Shown: one piece after another, positions 56,618 to 64,000 of the stretch
Layout of the letters: the number at the start of each line of letters is the position of its first letter
How positions within the stretch are numbered: position 1 is the first letter of the stretch
Source: Gautieria morchelliformis
Lineage: Eukaryota; Basidiomycota; Agaricomycetes; Gomphales; Gomphaceae
Direction of reading: 5' to 3'
Assembly (NCBI GenBank): GCA_015179125.1
Contig: WHVA01000332.1
Coordinates: 62,001-126,000 of the forward strand
DNA length: 64,000 nucleotides
The notes under the pieces: generated by a model
Told to the model about the DNA's origin: nothing
The model's input: only the letters and a program-made list of their open reading frames with translations
The model's database searches: none
Program-made: the position numbers and the translations under genes

Positions 56618-58597
56618 ACCTTTACGTGGATATAATGGTAAGCGACGTTTATATGCTTCGTCCTCACATGGTAGGTGGTGTCATGGGAAAGTGTGATGGC
56701 GCTGAGGTTATCGCACTGAATGGATGTTGGATTGGCTTGGTTAATCCTGAGTTCTTGGATGGCGCGGCAAAGCCAAATCAATTCTTTAGCACCTTCAGTG
56801 AGTGCGATATATTCTGCTTCGGTTGTTGAGAGTGAGACCGTCCTCTGTTTTTTTTGAACTCCACGCGATGGCCTCCTGTCCGAGCATTGCCACGTACCCC
56901 CCAATAGATAACGCGTCGGATCGGTTCGCGTAGTCAGCATCTACAAATAATTGTAGATCGATACCGTTTTCCCGTCTAAAAATAATTCCACCCTCTCACA
57001 TGCCTTTGAGATAATGGAGCACATGCTTGATCGCGGTCCAGTGTTCCGGGCCATATGAATTGGTGAATTGGCTGAGGTGTTGGACCGTAAATGCTATATC
57101 CGGCCGGGTGCTGAGAGCGGCATACATCAGTGAACCGACTGCTTTAGCGTAAGGAGCGTCAATCTCAGGTGCTTGCCATGTTCCAGGGGAACGTCGATTT
57201 TGACCGATGTATTTAATGGGGTCGAAACTGGGTTGGCGTCCTGCATTCGGAAGCATGTGAGCATGGTGTCGATATACGCGCCTTGTGAAATCTTTAAGGT
57301 TCCCTCGAGTCGGTTTCTCTCCACTCTTATCCCCAAAATCCTTTTCATGGCACCCAAATCTGTCATTGTGAACTTTCCATTGAGCTCCCCCTTAACTCTG
57401 ATCATCCCTATAACCGTGTTTGCGAAGAGTCCCAGATCATCAACATATACTGAGATTACTTCAATGTTGGGTCCGGACTTCCTAATATAGATGCATTCAT
57501 CAGCCGTGCTTTGGGTGTATCTGAGGCCGATTAACGTGTTGCGGAGCCGTTGGTGCCAAGCCCATCCTGCCTGTTTGAGCCCATAGATTGCACGCTTTAG
57601 CTTTAGTACACGCCCTGATCCATCGTTGAATCCATCCGGTTGCTTCATGTAGATTTCCTCTTCTAGCTCTGAATTGAGATATGCCCCTTTTACGTCCATC
57701 ATTTCGATTTCCCAGTCGAGACCATTCGCGATCGCTAATAATAGACATAGTGAGTCAAATTTGAAAACCAGAGAGGTTATCTCATAGTAATCCATTCCTG
57801 GTCGTTGCGTGAATCCTTGGGCTACCACTCGTGCTTTTCCTTTCTCAAATTCTCCATCCGGCTTTGTCTTTGCCACGTATACCCACCGGCACCCAATGAC
57901 ATTGCGGTCCGGAGGTAGCTGTACCAGTTCCCAGGTTCCAATCTCCAGATGTTGTTCTATTTTGGTCTCCATCGCCTTTTTCCCAATCGGTGAATCTGGT
58001 TGATTGATGGCCTCGGCATAGCTGTTAGGTTCTGAGACTTCTGTGCTGATGTATACATGATCCAGATCGTTGAGTTGCCGGTAGTCTGGTCTGTTGGTGA
58101 TCCGGCTGCTCTTCCTGGTGCCTGAGGTTGGTTCCTGGCTCTCATTTGCCACTGACATTGTTGCCTTAGATGTGTGTGGGGTTATCACTTCCGCCTTTCA
58201 TCTGCCTCCGCATATGTTCTCTCATTCACTTCCACTCCCCCTGGCCGTTGCTCGCATGCTCCCGTCTCCCCCTCGAGCACAGCCACCTCATCGTCGTTCG
58301 GGATAGGATAGAGTTTAGTGTCGTTCTCATCAAACATTATGTTCCTAGATATCTGGACGTGCCTTGAGTGTTTGTTATAGTACTTCCAAGCTTTGGCATG
58401 CTCAGCTATGCCAACAAACAGATGTTCCTCAGCTTTTGGGTCAAGCTTGGCGTGCCTCTGGTCTGGTACCATCACCCAGCAGCGGGTCCCGAATTCTTCA
58501 AGCCTGGATATATCAGGCTTCTTGCCAAGAAAGGCCTGGTAGGGTGTGATCCGGGTTCCAAGTGCCCGGGTTGGAGATCGATTTTTGATATAGCATG

Positions 58598-59078
58598 TGT
58601 CAGGGGACACCCTGTTTTCCATTTCCAGTTCCGACACCACACCCAGTTCCGACTCCATTTCCGACTCCGCTTCCGGTTCCGATTCCATCTCTGCCTCCGC
58701 TTTCGGAAACGATTCCGCTTCTGGGAGAACTTCCACCAGTTCTGTTCGCCTTGCCAGTTCCACTCCAATTTCCGACTTCCACCCCTGGAACAGTGTCGGA
58801 AATCAAGCGACTCGCATAATAGGTGGCATCAAGGGTCGATCAAGGGTCAGGGGGATGCAGGGTTGATGGCGGGTGCCAAGTGTTGTCCCTGGCTGCGCAG
58901 CGTAGTATAATACGGGCTCGCTGACATTGGGGGTCCTTAGACTTTTCTCTTTGGATTTCCCCTTGTCAGGTGAGAATCCCCTCTCTTGTATACTCCATTC
59001 ATTTATACATACTTTGGATTTCCCCTTGTCAGTTGTGTGGTAGTGTGATCTCCACGACTAGTCAGGGTTGCCCTTACA
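58598..59078 (+). repeat. 5' LTR of gypsy A
   Basis: 481 bases, TGTCAGGGGACACC to GGTTGCCCTTACA. It carries a direct repeat of GGATTTCCCCTTGTCAG near 58957 and 59013, which the copy at 34819 has only once. Many (T)TCCG words make it look like its own internal region. Confidence 0.85.
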
Positions 59079-59265
59079 GCAGAAAAGTCTCCCCCCTAGA
59101 GGACCGGCGGTCGTACTGTGCGTTGCAGCCGCCATAGGTGCGTTCGGGATCGGAGATAGCGACTCGGAGATCGCAACCTCTTCCGCACACACAGCGTACG
59201 ACAGCCCTTCTTCTTACGTCGAGCTCCCAACCCCGGAAATCCCGTCCCACATTTCTCCTTCCGAC

Positions 59266-60441
59266 ATGGAACCGGACAATCGTCTTCGGAATGTGGAGGA
59301 GGAATTGACGCGGAACCGGGTGAAGACCGACGCGATTGAAACAGCCTTACAAGCGATTTTGGCTAAGTTAGATATTCCACAAGGTGGTGGAAATGAAATG
59401 CTGGATGATCCGGATTTCGGAAAAGCGGAACTGGCGGAAAAGAGGATGTCCGCGAAAACAGCAAAGGTCAAACCCGCAACTCCAGCGGACTTTGACGGAG
59501 ATCGGGAGAAGGGACGTGCATTCTTCAACACATGCAGCATCTACTTCGCAATTGTCGGAGACCTCTTTCCAAACGACCAGGCTCGGATTCACTGGACATT
59601 GTCCTTTTTCAAGTCGGACCGCGCAGCCCGTTTTGCAAACAAGGTGATCCGACATGAAGCAAAGGGCAAGGGGAACTACTTCCGGGACTGGGACGCCTTC
59701 GAGAAAACGTTTTCCGACCAGTTCTGCCCGAAAAATGAGCAGCTCACAGCCCTTACGAAGCTCGAGGGGACCAGCTGGTACCAGGCCAAGGATCCGGTCG
59801 ATGACTACATCGATCGCTTCCAGGAGCTCATCGACCTTGCGGGGTATGATGACGACAAGGCGATCGTCATCAAATTCCGACGAGGACTTGATCCGACACT
59901 CCAGAACCAAGTCGCGCTGCTTGGGGATGGAGCTCCGGATTTTGATGACCCAGAAGGGTGGTACCAAGCTGCACAGAGGGTGTCCCGGAACAGGGAAGCA
60001 AATGAGGCCTTCGTGGAGACGAGCCGGAACATGACACGCAATTCCACTCGTCCTACTCCACCTGTGCCAAAACCCGGAAGCGCATTCATTCCCATGCGGA
60101 AAGTATTTCCAACGCTTGCTCCGCCTGCTCCTATTAGGAACCATAGCCCTCCTCCCTCGAAAAGTGGCCCTGCCCCGATGGATGTTGACCGCATGCGCGG
60201 AAAAGGCCGCGGAACTATCACCTGCTTCCGATGTCAACAACCAGGCCACTATGTCCGCGAGTGCCCCCAAGCCTTTGACATCCGGCTTATGACCACAGAG
60301 GAGAAACTCGAGCTCCTTCCAGAGTTCCTCGCACTTGCGGACATAAGCGGAGTGCCTACTGCGGAAGGAATTTCCGAAATTGCGGAACATGGTGCATCGG
60401 AAGTGGAAGATGCGTCGGATTTTGTGACATGCAGCGGGTGA
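59266..60441 (+). pseudogene. Gypsy A gag region
   Basis: The first ATG in the frame is at 59266 (MEPDNRLRNVEEELTRN). A coiled-coil-like N-terminus, a retrotrans_gag domain and one CCHC knuckle (CFRCQQPGHYVREC) follow. It is part of a mostly preserved gypsy element. Confidence 0.8.
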
Positions 60442-60689
60442 GATGTGTGCCCCTGCTGCCTGTACATAACCGGTTTGCCTGTCTTGAAGTAGAGAATGAA
60501 AAGCCCCCACTCCCCTCACTTCGTACAGACCCACCGGATAAAGTCACACAAAAGCCAAATCCGACACCCCGTCTATCCCGCATCCGCCCTTGGGAGAGAT
60601 GCCTTGCGAAGCGCTATGTTGTCGCTGCCACCCCTGGCCCCAAGTCATTAATCATTAAGGTGGAGATCCAGACGACAGATACGGCGGAA

Positions 60690-63600
60690 GTCAATCCGGA
60701 CCCGCCCTTGTCGATTGCGGGGCCACTGGTCAGTTTATAGACCGGGACTATGTGGAACGGAACCGACTGACCACGCAGAAGTTGCAACGTGCAATCCCGG
60801 TGTTCAATGTGGATGGAAGCCCCAATGAGGCAGGGTCCATCACGGAGATAGTAGACACAATTCTCCGCTACGATGGACACTCGGAACGCACTTCCTTTGC
60901 ACTCACCAGCCTGGGGAAGCAAGACATCATCCTCGGGTTTACCTGGCTTCAGGAGCACAACCCGGAGATCAATTGGCAGACTCAGAAGGTACTGATGAGT
61001 CGATGTCCAGCCAAGTGTCACATGTGCCGGTCGGAAATGCGGAAGGAGCGCCAGGAGCAGCGGAAGACCAAACGGCTCATACAGACATGTCGTTCCGGCC
61101 CCCATCCACTGCTTGCAGAAGAAGACTCGGAAGTGGAATTTGACCCGGATCCCACTTCCAATTCCAATTCCAATTCCAATTCCGACGTCATCCGACTCGG
61201 CCCGGAAGACACTCTGGCGGAAGGGGAGCGCTTGCTGTGCGTAAACCTTCCGCCGGAAGCGGAACACATCCGCGCCACCGGAAATATTTCGCAACGCCTC
61301 GCTGAAGCCTCTAAGAGGCATGATAGAGTGGAGGCGGAAATTCCGGAGTACCTGCGGGAGTTCGAGGACGTCTTTTCCAAGGAGTCGTTTGATGCCCTGC
61401 CTCCGCGGAAGCTGTGGGACCATGCCATCGAGTTGGAGCCTGGGTCAAAGCCCACCAACTGCAAGGTCTACCCACTGTCACCCAAGGAGCAGGTAGAGCT
61501 CGATGCATTCCTTGCAGAAAACCTCCGTACAGGGAGGATACGCCCCTCCAAGTCACCCATGGCATCTCCGGTGTTCTTCATCAAGAAGAAGGACGGCTCA
61601 CTCAGACTTGTGCAGGATTACCGGGCCTTGAATGCGATCACGATCAAGAACCGGTACCCCATTCCACTCATTTCCGAACTGATCACACAACTCCGTGGGG
61701 CGAGGTACTTCACTAAGCTGGATGTCCGCTGGGGCTTCAATAATGTCCGGATCCGCGAGGGAGACGAGTGGAAGGCCGCATTCCGCACCAACCGAGGACT
61801 CTTTGAGCCACAGGTCATGTTCTTTGGCCTCACCAACAGTCCTGCCACGTTCCAGACGATGATGAATGACATTTTCCGTGACATGATAGCAGAAGGGGTT
61901 GTCTGCGTCTACCTCGATGACATCCTCATCTTCACAAAAACAATGTCCGAACATCGGGAAGTCGTGCGGAGAGTGCTGGAACGGCTCCGGGAGTACAACC
62001 TGTGTCTCAAGCCGGAAAAGTGCGAATTTGAGCGGACGCGGATAGAGTATCTTGGGGTGATTGTGTCGGAAGGAAAGGTGGAAATGGATCCCGTCAAAGT
62101 TTCCGGTGTATCGGATTGGCCCATGCCACGGAACAAGAAGGAGGTCCAGTCCTTCATTGGGTTTGTCAATTTCTACCGGCAGTTCATCAAGGACTTCTCC
62201 TGCCACGCTCGTGCCCTCTTCGACCTCACCAAGAAGGAGGTTGGGTGGCGGTGGGGAGAGCCGGAACAGGCCTCCTTCGACAAACTCAAAGAGTTGATCA
62301 CTTCCGCCCCGGTCCTGGTCTTTCCCAACGACTCTCGCCCTTACCGAGTCGAGGCGGATTCTTCCGACACAGCTACCGGAGCGGTCTTGTCACAACAGTC
62401 ATCGGAAGATGGTGGGGGGTGGCATCCGATTGCCTTCTTCTCTAAGAGCCTCAGTCCGGTCGAGCGGAACTATGAGATCCATGACAAGGAGATGCTGGCA
62501 ATCATCCGAGCGCTGGAGGTGTGGCGACACTTCCTCGAGGGTGCTCTATGCCCATTTGAGATCTGGACAGACCACAAGAACCTCGAGTATTTCCGCACGT
62601 CTAAGAAGTTGAACCGACGACAAGCACGGTGGTCCCTACACCTGTCCCGGTTTGACTTCATGCTCCACCACCGCCCCGGCCGCACCATGGGCAAGCCCGA
62701 TGCCCTATCCCGCCGCGCGGATCATGGGAGTGGAAGTGGAGACAACGCGGATATGACACTGCTCCGCCCAAGTCTCTTTGCAATCCGTGCCCTAGAAGGA
62801 GTGACTGCAGTTGGAGCGGAAGCGGAAATGCTCCGGGATATCCGGAGGCAGTACCGGAATGGAGAGAAGGAGGAGTCGGTGGTGAAGGCAGTGGAGGAAC
62901 TTCGGAAAGGGCACTCGCGGTCGGTACGGGCAGCGGAATGGTCGGAATGTGATGGGCTTCTCCACTTCAGAGGCAAGGTCTACGTTCCAGGTGGGGCGGA
63001 CCTCCGCCGCCGTGTCGTGTCCCAGCACCATGACACACGGGTCGCTGGGCATGCTGGCAGGTGGAAGACGTTGGAGTTAGTGGCTCGGAATTACTGGTGG
63101 CCTCAGATGTCCCGCTACATCGGACAGTACGTAAAGACGTGTGACCTTTGTCTCCGAACCAAAGCGCAACGACATCCGCCCGTCGGAGAACTTGTTCCAC
63201 TCCCGATTCCCGAATCCCGCTGGGACACCATCAGTGTCGACTTCATCATTGAACTCCCAGAGTCTCATGGCTACGACGCGATCATGAACATCGTGGATTC
63301 GGTAAGCAAGGTGTCCCACTTCATTCCGACGCACACAACGATCACAGCCCTCGGAGCAGCCCACCTGTTCCTTGCACATGTCTGGAAGTTGCATGGGCTC
63401 CCAAAGCAAGTTGTCTCCGACCGAGGTCCGCAGTTTGTCGCGGAACTGACTCGGGAGCTCTACCGCCTGCTCGGCATAAAGCTGGCTACCACCACAGCGT
63501 ACCATCCGCAGGGTGACGGACAGACGGAACGGGTCAATCAGGAGTTGGAGCAATATCTCCGCCTCTTTGTCAATGAGAGGCAGGATGACTGGGATGAGTT

Positions 63601-64000
63601 ACTTCCGCTGGCGGAATTCCAATACAACAACCATGTCCATTCCGCCACGCAACAGACTCCCTTCATGCTTGACTCCGGACGACACCCGCGGATGGGCTTC
63701 GAACCACGCCAGGCTGACTCCCGACTCGAGACGGTCAATGAGTTCCGAGACCGCATGGACTCCACCCTTTCGGAAGCCAAGTCGGCCCTTGCGAAGGCCA
63801 AGGATGACATGGCAAGGTACTACAACCGACGCCGGGTTCCTGCCCCGGAGTACCAAGTTGGAGACAGGTGTACCTAGATGCAAGTGACATCCGCACCACA
63901 CGCCCTTCGCAGAAGCTTGCCCACCGCTACCTTGGGCCCTTCACAGTGACGCGGAGGGTTGGACGGAATGCATACCGCCTCCGACTTCCGATGTCCATGT
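60690..64000 (+). pseudogene. Gypsy A protease, RT, RNase H and integrase region (partial)
   Basis: A retropepsin region near 60700-61000, RT near 61500-62150, RNase H near 62250-62700, an integrase zinc finger and core near 63000-63600, and a chromodomain-side tail running to the edge. An (AATTCC)n microsatellite codes for alternating Asn/Ser at about 61157-61185. Confidence 0.85.

Larger units (their letters stand above)
50968..58597 (-). mobile_element. Copia element 3, split by copia 2 and cut by gypsy A
   Basis: The LTR part is about 50968-51221 (ending TTCAACA) with a polypurine tract beside it. The end of copia pol lies at 51222-51358. After copia 2 the element resumes with RNase H at 56618-57250, RT at 57250-58100 and an integrase tail at 58180-58597. 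It stops at the gypsy A LTR, so its 5' part would lie beyond the window. Several breaks; a fossil. Confidence 0.82.
58598..64000 (+). mobile_element. Gypsy A: Ty3/gypsy element, runs off the window end
   Basis: The 5' LTR is 58598-59078, then gag, protease, RT, RNase H and integrase in gypsy order. The integrase C-terminal part reaches the last base, so the 3' LTR and the other flank are outside. It is inserted into copia 3. It is the best-preserved member of the family seen as fragments at 21.4, 34.8-37.6 and 48.2-49.8 kb. One or two breaks; mostly well kept. Confidence 0.9.

Overview
The window looks like nuclear DNA from a filamentous basidiomycete, most likely an Agaricomycete. Host genes are split by many short introns (about 45-75 bases, GT...AG), there is no operon layout, and the proteins are fungal: a Kre9/KNH-type GPI-anchored wall protein, an IKS1-like kinase, a secreted BBE-type FAD oxidase, an APH-like phosphotransferase, and tetratricopeptide (TPR) arrays of the kind expanded in mushrooms. 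I cannot name a genus.

Layout. Positions 1-13.7 kb form a gene island: Kre9/KNH-like protein (+), IKS1-like kinase (-), FAD oxidase (+), APH-like phosphotransferase (+) and SAM methyltransferase (-). All five read as intact when introns are allowed for. A small inverted/direct repeat element sits between two of them. From 14 kb to the end the window is almost entirely mobile DNA and decayed duplicates.

14.0-20.9 kb is a three-level nest: a hAT-like element with CAGGGCTGTCC ends holds a ~1.03-kb solo LTR (target duplication GTGAC), and that LTR holds a Ty1/copia element (317-base LTRs, target duplication CCTTC). 21-31.5 kb carries relics of a host TPR-CHAT family: a CHAT-linker remnant, two paralogous arrays of 45-residue repeats (genes A and B, both frame-broken), and between them a decayed second copy of the methyltransferase of the gene island. 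A pogo/Tigger remnant lies in the same stretch.

31.5-50.3 kb holds copia gag debris, fragments of one Ty3/gypsy family (here gypsy A), two long-form LTRs of another family, and one LINE copy. That LINE has been hit by two copies of a ~390-base palindromic MITE and by a near-complete Ty3/gypsy element (here gypsy B, 331-base LTRs). 50.3-64 kb holds a copia element (copia 3, minus strand) split by a young, whole-looking copia element (copia 2; 498-base LTRs identical by eye, one 1414-codon frame). Its other side is cut by a gypsy A element that runs off the window end.

By eye, LTR divergence orders the insertions as copia 2 (0 differences), then gypsy B (about 6 in 331), then copia 1 (about 15 in 317). 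The host genes look like ordinary single-copy functions and do not form an obvious pathway. The most interesting host signal is the TPR repeat arrays, which show high internal identity with a few variable positions and very recent repeat duplication, as in fungal non-self-recognition repeat proteins. Both copies here are relics.
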